Source: Methylobacterium sp. CB376
GTDB taxonomy: Bacteria; Pseudomonadota; Alphaproteobacteria; Rhizobiales; Beijerinckiaceae
NCBI RefSeq assembly: GCF_029714205.1
Contig: NZ_CP121648.1
Span: 2,798,501-2,862,500 of the forward strand
Reading direction: 5' to 3'
Length of the DNA stretch: 64,000 nt
A model generated the notes under the pieces. That model searched no databases and had not been told where the DNA came from. It worked only from the letters and a program-made list of their open reading frames with translations. Numbering within the stretch: the first letter of the stretch is position 1; every line of letters starts with the position of its first letter. Shown here one piece after another: positions 21,101 to 28,368 of the stretch. A program made the translations under genes and the position numbers.

Positions 21101-21222
21101 AGCAAACCAGTGGTACAATCAACGCCAACCTTGACTTCTCGTTGGCGCTGGTGGACGCGGACGGTGATGCCACGGCGACACAGCACATCAACGTCAACAT
21201 CAGCAACGCCTTTATCGTCTAA
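18130..21222 (+). CDS. Large DUF5801/VCBS-type secreted protein (T1SS substrate)
   Basis: 1030 residues, starting MALDLVAQD behind GAAGGAGAG; the frame is open to 18019 without a site. There is no Sec signal. The protein is rich in Thr, Asn, Asp and Gly, nearly free of Cys, with repeated acidic turns (NFDDDGPSIS near 416, FLDDGPTITAQF near 570) and TVTDKDGDHQAATLN, typical of the DUF5801/T1SS-143 repeat class of adhesins and RTX-like proteins. The C-terminus ends DADGDATATQHINVNIS then FIV, a hydrophobic tail as in type I substrates. Classic GGxGxD nonapeptides are not seen. The neighbouring exporter and adaptor are the likely secretion route. Confidence 0.85.
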   Translation: MALDLVAQDIIIDETTGLQDNDVNPSLPPHSTNTTLSYLLGLDGPGGLASPEVAFKANFVQATASAGETITSVTLSQNLAGNAFSTTVGVNSGIRTVDGNYVWLFQDATHANVVIGVIGTSDPAAAPAATGPLAFSFALLNTSNTNADLYTVQYVPLLHPDATNPDDRIDLTDKVFASVAGTSVANFSGQNAPPGINQFYLLDSSNDASKQILVTGFLGTANATPNVSTQGFGVDNQSINPTETLQVDFVTGGTLHAGSASQIQYSSHLETITQAGFTINQITPSNPNLRVDIKISAFNVQGNEQGLNFYDGSPTTTAPITSLKLTGQSGFASPITANGTYATGSGNVTVSGLGTNVVTITGLDNITTVDVTTGSPMDRLTVTGVDANEGCDITEFHFTTQTSNAYTEQVGSFINFDDDGPSISTTGTEPTLTVDETVLATDDTKSFAANFSPAFGADGAGAVTYALSAIAGPSGLVDTATNQAVNLSLNGSVVEGRTAVGNDLVFTVSVDASGNVTLDQKRAVVHANANDANDAATLAADNLVQLTATVTDKDGDHQAATLNIGQNLSFLDDGPTITAQFDADPATPGIQTPEHLGNAVGQTATGTFGYDIGHDSHPATFYDATHSDFVDTNPAVPGIQIGLTGTVDNTQNPNITQAVATLTSESATSATFNFSFHYDKDPLTAGVQDSTAGGTLVFDKVAGTYTFTLTDVIDGFSFDVLHTSELVSKQPTGNTGHPLIVAEQLTPNGDPDPFFVQFTGNSVTQQIGFGFNSTGDGAPSGPPTDVSFTQGAHELVTNVNEDWVSATQSTNGVAGDTIQKGELLTMRFFKENILSDVDPSAPGGGTERLDPTTSASGVVIKFDGIGSSEDLILILDLKNAAGNEITRAVNVQNSDLIKGNANIPAPYNTEFTLDNNDALLIIEQNDYTVAGETYQIQGIQIMQSANGLTGNAIDLNGATGANGGSSATSNLTAWDPTDNDVLKITDIGFVQQTSGTINANLDFSLALVDADGDATATQHINVNISNAFIV

Positions 21223-21238
21223 GTCTAGAACAATGCCA

Positions 21239-21262
21239 GGAAGGCGGGTAACACCGCCTTCC
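21239..21262 (+). terminator. Hairpin after the secreted-protein gene
   Basis: GGAAGGCGG and CCGCCTTCC, nine perfect pairs with a 6-nt loop, 16 nt past the stop. No strong T run follows, so efficiency is uncertain. Confidence 0.6.
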
Positions 21263-21312
21263 CGCTGCTTGACAGAGAGTGGATGATCGGATGACAGCTA
21301 TATCCCGATTCC

Positions 21313-21690
21313 ATGATCGTCGACAGCTGCCGAGCCGTCACCCAGGCCCTGCCGCGGGCTTGCGCCGAGGTTGAAGCCGAGCTTGAGCGGCACATCGCTC
21401 CTGATCCGGCCTTGGCCCGTGAGCGCACTATCCTCTTCAATCCCGGGGAGCGGCCGGCGCATTGCCCGTGTGCCGATCACCGATATGCCCGAGCTTGGAC
21501 GGATTGACCGCAGAGCCGCTGCGAGCCTGGCTGGCATGGCTCCTCATCCCCGGGCGGGGGGGTATCCGGCCCGCCCGTCCCATCCCTGGCGGCCGACCGT
21601 GCCAGCGGGCAGTCTTCAGCATGGCCGGCAGGGTCGCCGCACACGCTCGCCCCGCGTTCCGAAATACCTACCGCGCGGTCGTGTCCCTGT
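21313..21690 (+). pseudogene. Degenerate IS110-family transposase remnant
   Basis: Two frames match the intact IS110 protein at 12395-13408: MIVDSCRAVTQALPRACAEV in one and RIARVPITDMPELGRIDRR then AAASLAGMAPHPRAG in another, continuing to a QHGRQGRRTRSPRVPKY region that is again shifted. It therefore covers the protein from about residue 150 to 275 with at least two frameshifts. It is a relic of the same subfamily, lying on the other side of the secretion genes. Confidence 0.8.
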
Positions 21691-21837
21691 TGATGGTGTG
21701 GCTCGACGGTAGCGAGGAAGCCCGTCCGCACGCCCTCCACAGCGCTGTAGCGGACGAGCTTCCTCGCGGGGTGGTCATCGGCGGTTGCCGGGTAGGGTCG
21801 GGTTGCGAGTGCCAACCCCGAACCCGAGAGACCCCCG

Positions 21838-22281
21838 ATGACCGACGAGATGATGAGCCTGCGCGGGCTGCTGGAGAAGAGCGCCGACGCGGACCTGCTG
21901 CGCGAGATGATCGGCTTTGCCGCCGAGCGGCTGATGGAGTTGGAGGTGGGCGGCCTGACCGGGGCGGCCCATGGCGAGAAGAGCGCTGAATGGTTGGTCC
22001 GGCGCAATGGCTACCGTGACCGGGACTGGCAGATGCGGGCCGGCACGGTGGAGCTGCGCATCCCGAAGCTGCATAAGAGCTCGTACTTTCCGGCCTTCCT
22101 GGAGCTGCGGCGTATGGCCGAGAAGGCGCTCACGGCGGTGATCCAGGAGGCCTATATCCAGGGCATCTCGACCCGCTCGGTCGATGATCTCGTTCAAGCC
22201 ATGGGCGGCACCGGCATGTCAAAGAGCCAGGTCAGCCGGCTCTGCCAGGTATCGACGAGAGCTATGCGGGAGATTGGGTGA
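21838..22281 (+). pseudogene. IS256-family transposase, N-terminal fragment
   Basis: Starts [20 protein letters not shown] with [41 protein letters not shown] and [20 protein letters not shown], the typical Mutator/IS256 N-terminus. After QVSRLC the family continues with an IDER segment and the first catalytic Asp, but here the sequence diverges and stops, so only about 140 of some 400 residues remain and no catalytic residue is present. Confidence 0.85.
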
Positions 22282-22424
22282 CGCGAGCGGCGTGAAGGCG
22301 GCGTATCGAGGCGGGTGTCGAGCCTGCCAGAATCTCTCATCGAGAGCGAGATGGGGTGGACGGACCGTGGCGGCAGCGACGTATCACGGTGCGTTGGTTC
22401 AACCTCAATCGAAAGAGCGCCCCG

Positions 22425-22463
22425 ATGACGAACACACTGGTTGGCCTCGATACGGCAAAGTCT
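22425..22463 (+). pseudogene. IS1111/IS110-type transposase N-terminal stub
   Basis: MTNTLVGLDTAKS is the start of an IS110/IS1111-type transposase, including its first catalytic Asp. Homology ends abruptly at codon 13, where IS3-related DNA follows. The stretch from 22282 is probably the left end of the same lost element. Confidence 0.5.
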
Positions 22464-22512
22464 GTGGGTTTGGAGTTGACCCGCTTTGGTGGAGCGGTGG
22501 AACGCTTGCGGG

Positions 22513-22711
22513 TCAGGGGTTAGCGAGCATCTCCTGTTCGTAGCGGACGGGTGAGCGATAGCCGAGCGCGGAGTGCAGGCGCACGGGGTTGTAGAAGCCC
22601 TCGATGAAGGTGAACACGGCCATGCGGGCCTGCGCCTGGGAGGCGAAGCGCCGGCGGTCGAGCAACTCGCACTCCAGCGTCGCGAAGAATCTCTCGCACA
22701 GTGCGTTATGG
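22513..22711 (-). pseudogene. IS3-family OrfB C-terminal fragment
   Basis: NALCERFFATLECELLDRRR and FIEGFYNPVRLHSALGYRSP, then YEQEMLANP-stop, are the end of an IS3 integrase core with the last catalytic Glu position. The upstream two thirds are missing: at 22711 the sequence enters the IS110 element that follows. Confidence 0.85.
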
Positions 22712-22767
22712 GATGGACGCCTCCCGCTCCGCGCCCAGGTTGGGCGAGACCGAGAGGGAGAAGAGCC

Positions 22768-23766
22768 ATGCAGATGCTCGCGATCGATCTGGCCAAGCAG
22801 TCGTTTCACGTTCACGGCGTCGATGCCGATGGTCAGGTGATCTCCCGGCGCGTCGGGCGCACCAAACTTCCGGCGCTGGTGGCCAGCCTCGCCCCGAAGG
22901 TGATCGCCATGGAGGCTTGCGCCACGGCCCATCATTGGGCGCGAGCTTTCCTCGCGGCCGGGCATGAGGTTCGGCTGATCAACCCGCGCTTCGTCAAGCC
23001 GTTCGTGCGCGGCTCGAAGAACGATGCCGTCGACGCCGAGGCGATCTTCGACGCCGCCTCACGTCCCACGATGCGGTTTGTGCCTGTGAAGTCGACCGAG
23101 CAGCAAGACCTGCAGTCGCTTCATCGCGTCCGCGATCGGCTGGTCTCGCAACGCACGAACCTGATCAATCATACCCGTGGGCTCCTGGCTGAGTACGGCC
23201 TCATCTACCCGAAGGGTGCGGCCCGCTTTCCAGCGCGTGTGCGGGCGGAACTTTCCGAGGCGGGACTGTCGCCGATGGCGCGAGCCACCTTCGCGGCCCT
23301 GCTCGACGAGTTGGAGACCCTGGAGACGCGGCTTGAGCGGCTCGACGATCAACTTCGGGCGATCTGCCGCGAAGACGTCGTCTGCCGCCGCCTGATGACG
23401 TTGCCTGGCGTGGGCCCGGTCGTCGCCACCGCCCTCAAGGCCAGCGTCGGCGATGCCCGCCAGTTCCGCTCAGGGCGCGAACTCGCGGCCTGGATCGGCT
23501 TGGTGCCGCGACAGTACTCCACCGGCGGCAAGCCGCACCTCGGGGGCGTCGGACGCCGGGCCAACCACTATCTGCGGCGCCAACTCGTGCACGGCGCCCG
23601 CGCGGTCGCCTTGCGCCTGGCCACGAAGACCGATCCGCGCTCACGCTGGTTCCAGGCGGTGATCGACCGGCGCGGGTTCAACAAGGGGATCGTGGCGATG
23701 GCCAACAAGACCGCGCGGATAGCCTGGGCGATGCTGAGGCGCGAGGAGGATTACGCCCGCGCCTGA
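22768..23766 (+). CDS. IS110-family transposase, second type
   Basis: 332 residues, full length, starting MQMLAIDLAKQSFHVHGV with catalytic Asp, Glu in KVIAMEACATAHHWAR, Asp in GSKNDAVDAEAIFDAA, and a C-terminal domain with LMTLPGVGPVVATALKA and GLVPRQYSTGGKPHLGG with the Ser. It is only distantly related to the IS110 protein at 12395. Its leader is only about 56 bp, so most non-coding DNA, and any guide RNA, would be on the 3' side. The word GCGTTATG occurs at both presumed ends (22703-22710, 23884-23891). Confidence 0.92.
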   Translation: MQMLAIDLAKQSFHVHGVDADGQVISRRVGRTKLPALVASLAPKVIAMEACATAHHWARAFLAAGHEVRLINPRFVKPFVRGSKNDAVDAEAIFDAASRPTMRFVPVKSTEQQDLQSLHRVRDRLVSQRTNLINHTRGLLAEYGLIYPKGAARFPARVRAELSEAGLSPMARATFAALLDELETLETRLERLDDQLRAICREDVVCRRLMTLPGVGPVVATALKASVGDARQFRSGRELAAWIGLVPRQYSTGGKPHLGGVGRRANHYLRRQLVHGARAVALRLATKTDPRSRWFQAVIDRRGFNKGIVAMANKTARIAWAMLRREEDYARA

Positions 23767-24151
23767 CGCGGGCGACCGAGATCGTCGCGCGAGCGGCGAT
23801 GCGTGCGAGGTGACCGACGATGGCGACACGGCGTGGGCCGCCGCTTCCGATCCTGACCTACGACACGGCCTTCGAGGCCGCTAGCGTTATGAGGACGGAA
23901 GAAGCGGACCCCATCGAGGCCAGGGGCGTGATCGCTCCACCGACAGGCCGGATAGATTCACGCACCCAAGGTCGTGGTCGTCGCTGAGGAATACCTTGCC
24001 GCGGGAGGCGTCCATAGATTGTCGTAAGCATCACCGACCGAGCCCATCGAGGGCCGCACCCCTGCCTCGCGGCAGCGGCTGCCAAAGGCCAGCGAAGTCT
24101 AGTGGGTGGATTCAAGTGGTCGTCGCAACGGCTTGGCGGAGGGCGGTTGTG
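23767..24151. other. Non-coding stretch between IS110 and IS30 genes
   Basis: 385 bp. The first 125 bp probably belong to the 3' end of the IS110 element, the last 50 bp to the IS30 left end. No gene can be supported between them. Confidence 0.5.
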
Positions 24152-25597
24152 ATGGCAGGTCGGCGGCGTTCGGATCGGGCACTTCGCGAGAAGCTGCGGT
24201 CACCGGGTCGTCCCGGGGTCGGTCTGCGCGAGACGCGGCGGGGGTTCTGGGCGTTCCTCGCGCAGGGTCTCTCCAGCGAGGTCGCAGCGATGAAGCTCGG
24301 GATCTCGCCACCGGTCGGCTCGCGGTGGTTCCGGACAGCAGGCGGAATGGCACCTTCCCACCTGTCACCATCATCCAAGTCGCCTTCTGCGCGCTACCTG
24401 TCGTTGGCTGAGCGGGAGGAGATCGCGATCCTACAAGCGCAAGGTCACGGGGTCCGGGACGTCGCTCGGCGTCTGGGACGGGCGGCGTCGACCATCTCGC
24501 GGGAATTGCGCCGCAATGCGGCGACCCGCAGTGGCGGCCTGGACTATCGCGCCACGACCGCGCAGTGGCACGCTGAACGCGCGGCACGCCGGCCCAAGCC
24601 AGCAAAACTGGCGGGGAACGCAGCGCTGCGGACGTACGTGCAGGAGCGGCTCGCCGGAACTGTCGCGACACCGGGCGGGAGCGCTCTGCCTGGCCCTAGC
24701 GTTGCCTGGAAGGGACGGCGGCACGGGCGACGCCAGAGCCGGCGATGGGGTCGATCCTGGAGTCCGCAGCAGATCGCCGAGCGCCTACGGCTCGACTTTC
24801 CGGGCGATACGACGATGCGCATCAGTCACGAGGCGATCTATCAGGCGCTCTACATCCAGGGCCGGGGCGCGCTGAAGCGTGAGCTGACCGCGTGTCTTCG
24901 CACAGGACGGGCTTTGCGTGTGCCGCGGGCCCGCAGCCTGGGCCGAGGCAGGTCGTTCGTCACCCCCGAGGTGCTCATCAGCGAGCGTCCGCCCGAGGTG
25001 GAGGACCGCGCGGTGCCGGGGCACTGGGAAGGAGATCTGATCCTGGGTCTGAAGAGTTCGGCGATCGGGACCCTGGTCGAGCGCACGACGCGCTTTACGA
25101 TGCTGCTGCATCTTCCGCCGATGGACGGCCATGGGGTGACACCGCGTGCGAAGAACGGCCCGGCGCTGGCGGGGCACGGGGCCCAGGCGGTGCGCGAGGC
25201 GATCGCCGGCACGATCGCGCGCTTGCCCGAGCAGCTGCGGCGCTCGTTGACCTGGGACCAGGGTACCGAGATGGCCGAGCACGCGCGCTTGCGGATCGAC
25301 GCGGGTCTGCAGGTCTACTTCTGCGATCCACGCTCACCCTGGCAGCGGGGGACGAACGAGAATACGAACGGGTTACTGCGACAGTACTTCCCGAAAGGAA
25401 CGGATCTGAGCGCCCACAGCGCGAACGATCTTGCTGCTGTGGCCGCAGCCCTCAACAGCAGACCGCGCAAGACGCTGAACTGGAAGACGCCGGCAGAGGC
25501 GCTCGACGCTGTGCTGGCTGTAGGGTCTGGGGAGATCATTTCACCGCGGCCAAGGCCTGATCGATGCGGTAGTCCGGATGACGGATGCGCGCTTTAG
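24152..25597 (+). CDS. IS30-family transposase, altered C-terminus
   Basis: Begins MAGRRRSDRALREKLRSPG with two helix-turn-helix regions (LSLAEREEIAILQAQGHGVR; RDVARRLGRAASTISRELRR), then the DDE core: VPGHWEGDLILGL with Asp, SLTWDQGTEMAEH with Asp, and SPWQRGTNENTNGLLRQYFP with Glu. The family normally ends soon after KTPAEALDAVL; here about 25 unrelated residues follow because the frame reads into the convergent IS481 gene (62-bp overlap). The right end of the IS30 element is thus lost, though the protein may still be made. Confidence 0.88.
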   Translation: MAGRRRSDRALREKLRSPGRPGVGLRETRRGFWAFLAQGLSSEVAAMKLGISPPVGSRWFRTAGGMAPSHLSPSSKSPSARYLSLAEREEIAILQAQGHGVRDVARRLGRAASTISRELRRNAATRSGGLDYRATTAQWHAERAARRPKPAKLAGNAALRTYVQERLAGTVATPGGSALPGPSVAWKGRRHGRRQSRRWGRSWSPQQIAERLRLDFPGDTTMRISHEAIYQALYIQGRGALKRELTACLRTGRALRVPRARSLGRGRSFVTPEVLISERPPEVEDRAVPGHWEGDLILGLKSSAIGTLVERTTRFTMLLHLPPMDGHGVTPRAKNGPALAGHGAQAVREAIAGTIARLPEQLRRSLTWDQGTEMAEHARLRIDAGLQVYFCDPRSPWQRGTNENTNGLLRQYFPKGTDLSAHSANDLAAVAAALNSRPRKTLNWKTPAEALDAVLAVGSGEIISPRPRPDRCGSPDDGCAL

Positions 25598-26498
25598 CGG
25601 GGTCGAAGAGGGCTTCCACCTCTTCTCGGAGCGGCGTCTGGTCCGAGCGTTCAGCCACCCGGTCGATGGGAGATGCGCCATCAAGCGCCGAATGGGGGCG
25701 GCTCCAGTTCCAGTGATGCTGCCACTCGGCCACGCGGTCGGCGATGTCCGCGGATTTCGGATCCACAGTGGTCCAGAACTCCTCAAGAGCGGCGCGATGG
25801 CTGCGCTCGACCTTGCCATTCAGATGGGGCGATCGTGGCGGGATCGGGCGGAACTTGATGCCCCAGTCGATCAGCCGCTGCTGCACAGCCTCGGCAAAGA
25901 ATTCGCGTCCGCGGTCGGTCTGGATCCGCTGAATGGCAAACGGCATCTCCTCGATCACGCGGTCGAGAAAATCGAGAGTGTTCGCGGCGGTCCGGCGTGG
26001 ATAGATCCCCAACACGGCGTAGCGCGAGCAGTCATCTATGGCGGTGTACTGGTACACACCCGGGCAGATTTTGCAGACGTCCATCTGCACCCGATCGCCC
26101 GGCACGGGTCGACTATAGCGGAGCTTCCCTCTGACGCGCCGCCGCGGTCGCTTGAGCACTTGCTCGCCGTGACGGACGAGCACGCGATGGATGGTGTCGA
26201 GCGACAGCGTCAGATCGTGCTGACGGACGAGCTCATTGCGGAGCTGCTTGATCCCGAGCTTGCGGTCGCGTCGGAGGCTGAGGATCAGCGTCTCGTGCTC
26301 TGCAAACACCTTCTGAGCTGCCAAGCGTCGCGGACGGCGGCTGTGTTCCACCAGCCCAGCTGGACCAGCGGCCTGATACCTCCGCCACCACTTGCGCAAC
26401 GTCGGGCGTGAGATGCCGCAGCGGCGGCAAACGAGGCCGGCGTCGCCGGTCTGGGCATAGAGTTCAATCCATCCCAGACGCGCCTTCGTCAGATCCAT
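25536..26498 (-). CDS. IS481-family transposase
   Basis: 320 residues from MDLTKARLGWIELYAQTGD at 26498. An N-terminal helix-turn-helix (CRRCGISRPTLRKWWRRYQ) is followed by the integrase core: QMDVCKICPGVYQYTAIDDC, TDRGREFFAEAVQQRL and PPRSPHLNGKVERSHRA give D, D and E. A longer frame to 26684 merely reads antisense through the tRNA fragment. It is the last gene before the right attachment site and appears intact. Confidence 0.92.
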   Translation of the reverse strand: MDLTKARLGWIELYAQTGDAGLVCRRCGISRPTLRKWWRRYQAAGPAGLVEHSRRPRRLAAQKVFAEHETLILSLRRDRKLGIKQLRNELVRQHDLTLSLDTIHRVLVRHGEQVLKRPRRRVRGKLRYSRPVPGDRVQMDVCKICPGVYQYTAIDDCSRYAVLGIYPRRTAANTLDFLDRVIEEMPFAIQRIQTDRGREFFAEAVQQRLIDWGIKFRPIPPRSPHLNGKVERSHRAALEEFWTTVDPKSADIADRVAEWQHHWNWSRPHSALDGASPIDRVAERSDQTPLREEVEALFDPAKARIRHPDYRIDQALAAVK

Positions 26499-26640
26499 GG
26501 CCGTGTCTCGCGTTGGCTGGGGATCTGATGGACAGCGCGTGCCGCGCTGCCCACAGCTCCACAGCAGAAGCAGCAATCGGAATGCCAGATCGGCCGGGAG
26601 CGCGGACGGCGAGATTGAAACGATGTCGCCGAACCTCACA

Positions 26641-26684
26641 CATAATCCTTGTGTCGGGGGTTCGAGTCCCTCCTCCGCTACCAC
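26641..26684 (+). repeat. attR: 44-bp tRNA-Met 3' fragment
   Basis: Exact copy of 9638-9681, starting at the CAT anticodon and running through CCA plus C. The 5' half of the tRNA is absent, so no functional tRNA is encoded. It marks the right end of the island. Confidence 0.93.
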
Positions 26685-26719
26685 TTAAGTTTCTGATTTA
26701 TCATATCTTTCCTCCATTG

Positions 26720-26742
26720 AACCCGGTCCCGTGGCCGGGTTT
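26720..26742. terminator. Hairpin between attR and the integrase remnant
   Basis: AACCCGG (26720-26726) pairs with CCGGGTT (26735-26741), with TT following on + and AA-rich flank on the other strand. It could end the leftward integrase transcript. Confidence 0.5.
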
Positions 26743-26749
26743 GACAGTT

Positions 26750-27530
26750 TCAGTTGCCGGGTTCGACAACACCGGTTCGCCGCCTGTTCACCTCGGCGTC
26801 GAAACCCGTGACCACCCCGCGCATCTTCGGGCGCAGCTCCGCGCCCTTCGCGTCGTGGCGCGCCATCTCGAGCGTCTTCTGGCCAAGCGCGTCCGCGATC
26901 GTGCGCTCGTCGTGGCGGATTTCCCGCAGGATCACGGCCACGGTGTGCCGCAAGCCGTCGAGCGTCAGGCCCGGCCCGACCGTGCCCGCCTTCTCCAAGC
27001 GCATTCGGATCTGTCGCCGCGAGGCCCGGAAGCCGTTGAGGGTCCACGGCGTGCCTGCCGAGCTGGTCCACGGGGGCGTGGCACTGTGCTGGGGCGCCAC
27101 GTCGAGGATCGCCGCCAGCGGGCTCGGGACGGGCCAGAACACTGGCTCGCCTGTCTTGGCCCGCCGCGTCGCGATCTCGCCCGCGCGATAGAAGCTGCGG
27201 GGCAGGGTGAGGGCAGGCGCCATGTGCGGCGGCATCGCATCGAGGACGGCGTGGCGGTCCTCGTCGGACCAGGGCCGGTTGCGCTCCGGCGCGCCCCGCT
27301 TTTGGCGGATGTCCTTGATCCCGGCCGCCGGGTTGTCGGCGAGGTGGCCGCGCTCCGAGCCCCAGCCGAACAGGATGGAGAGGACCGCCCTCACGTCGTT
27401 GCCGAATCGCCGGCCCTTGCTCTCGGCCGCCTTGTCCCGGATGCGCACCACCAGGGGGCGATTGAAGCGGGCCAGCGCCGTGTCTGCGATCGGGCGCAGG
27501 TAGCCGAAGATCTTCTGGCAAGGTGAAGGC
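26750..27530 (-). pseudogene. Tyrosine recombinase (integrase), dead remnant
   Basis: Core-binding part FGYLRPIADTALARFN and VRAVLSILFGWGSERGHLAD, NPAAGIKDIRQKRG, then catalytic part ending LDGLRHTVAVILREI and IADALGQKTLEMARHD. Three defects are visible: the N-terminal arm-binding region is replaced by unrelated sequence beyond about 27530; the segment with the first catalytic Arg is deleted (HMAPALTLPRSFYRAGEI); and the catalytic Tyr after ARH is Asp (ARHDAKGAE). It points toward attR, as an island integrase would. Confidence 0.85.
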
Positions 27531-27612
27531 TGGTGCGGGAGAGCACACCAGTTCAACGCAACGATGTTTACCGTCATGTCCGTCGCAACAAATTTACGCC
27601 GAGGAGTGAAAA

Positions 27613-27834
27613 ATGCGCGTTTCCAAAGACTCCTTCCACAGCACCGAAGCACATCAGGTTGCTAAAGAGCAGAACGCGCACCTTGCCGAGCAGATTAAAG
27701 ACGATGATTTAGACGCAGTAGTAGGCGGTGCACTTCAAGTTAAATTTGGATCGGAAGCCACGCAGAATTACAAGCCGGGCGGATTCAACGGCGTCTATGG
27801 GCTTATATACTTCATCAATTCCATACCGAGATAG
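27613..27834 (+). CDS. Small peptide with double-glycine leader (1)
   Basis: 73 residues behind a strong GAGGAG site. The N-terminal 39 residues are acidic and end DDDLDAVVGG, the form of a double-glycine leader cleaved by C39-peptidase exporters. The remaining 34 residues (ALQVKFGSEATQNYKPGG and on) are Gly, Asn and Tyr-rich with a hydrophobic end, no Cys. Lower GC than the backbone. A terminator hairpin follows at 27899. A role as bacteriocin or modified-peptide precursor is inferred from the leader only; no cognate exporter or modifying enzyme is in the window. Confidence 0.65.
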   Translation: MRVSKDSFHSTEAHQVAKEQNAHLAEQIKDDDLDAVVGGALQVKFGSEATQNYKPGGFNGVYGLIYFINSIPR

Positions 27835-27898
27835 TTATCGCGGACAATGCCGCGCGGGCTGGAGAGCCTGACCGCATGAAGCGGCACACACCGCGGAT

Positions 27899-27930
27899 GC
27901 CCCGCGGCGTTGATGGCGCGGCGGGGCTTT
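27899..27930 (+). terminator. Terminator after GG-leader peptide 1
   Basis: GCCCCGC (27899-27905) pairs with GCGGGGC (27921-27927), followed by TTT, 65 nt downstream of the stop. Confidence 0.6.
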
Positions 27931-27989
27931 GCCTCGTAGACCTCGGGCCGTCCCACCCGTGCGGGGCGGCCTTTTCACGCTGCGCCTGA

Positions 27990-28037
27990 GGCTCGGCACG
28001 GCAAAGGCTCGGCACGGCGAAGGCTCGGCACGGCAAG
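27990..28037 (+). repeat. 16-bp tandem repeat, three units
   Basis: Units starting GGCTCGGCACGGC at 27990, 28006 and 28022; the last three bases vary (AAA, GAA, AAG). Lies between the two GG-leader genes. Confidence 0.9.
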
Positions 28038-28128
28038 GCGACGGTCCAGATCCGCCCGCGAGCTGAAGTCGGGCCGTCGCGCCCGAATTCATACCTTCTC
28101 AGACCGATGACAAGCTCGGGAGATGACC

Positions 28129-28368
28129 ATGTCTCAGGCCAAGACTCCTTCTCAAGGTAGTGGCTCGCCGGTCGAGGATCTCGCTCCTATGCGAGACGCG
28201 GAGCTTTCGGAAGAACAGCTTGAGGCAGTGGCTGGCGGGGCGATCCGCGGAAGCGGATGCCTGACGCCGAATACGACACCATACATAAGGAGATTTGAAG
28301 AACTAACGGCTCCGGAAGGGTCGCAAAGCTCTGGCAGTGGTGGCGGCAAGGGGATTTGGAGCAACTGA
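28129..28368 (+). CDS. Small peptide with double-glycine leader (2)
   Basis: 79 residues starting MSQAKTPSQGSG; GGGAG is 6 nt upstream of this ATG, whereas an ATG at 28123 is too close. The leader of 37 residues ends ELSEEQLEAVAGG, very like the DDLDAVVGG of the gene at 27613. The 42-residue remainder starts AIRGSGC, has one Cys, a Ser/Gly-rich linker and ends GIWSN. The two genes share only the leader, the pattern of precursors exported by one peptidase-transporter. A weak hairpin GGGACGT/ACGTCCC follows at 28391-28412. Confidence 0.6.
   Translation: MSQAKTPSQGSGSPVEDLAPMRDAELSEEQLEAVAGGAIRGSGCLTPNTTPYIRRFEELTAPEGSQSSGSGGGKGIWSN

Larger units (their letters stand above)
9682..26640. mobile_element. 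Genomic island integrated at tRNA-Met (about 17 kb)
   Basis: Defined by the perfect 44-bp direct repeats at its ends. Contents: tRNA-Lys fragment, ISL3 remnant, IS1182 interrupted by IS110, a three-gene type I secretion module (14664-21222), then IS110, IS256, IS1111-like and IS3 fragments, and IS110, IS30 and IS481 transposases. No integrase is left inside; a dead one lies just beyond the right repeat, implying tandem or successive elements at the same site. Base composition is lower in GC around the secretion genes. Confidence 0.85.

Noticed and set aside
26499..26684. N-terminal extension of the IS481 gene reading MVAEEGLEPPTQGL
   Set aside because: This peptide is the antisense translation of the tRNA 3' fragment, a known annotation artefact; the real start is the ATG at 26498.
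27990..28037. CRISPR-like array
   Set aside because: Units are 16 bp with no spacers between them; simple tandem repeat. No cas genes in the window.
14664..28368. T1SS exporter at 14664 as the exporter of the GG-leader peptides
   Set aside because: It lacks the N-terminal C39 peptidase domain required to cut double-glycine leaders.
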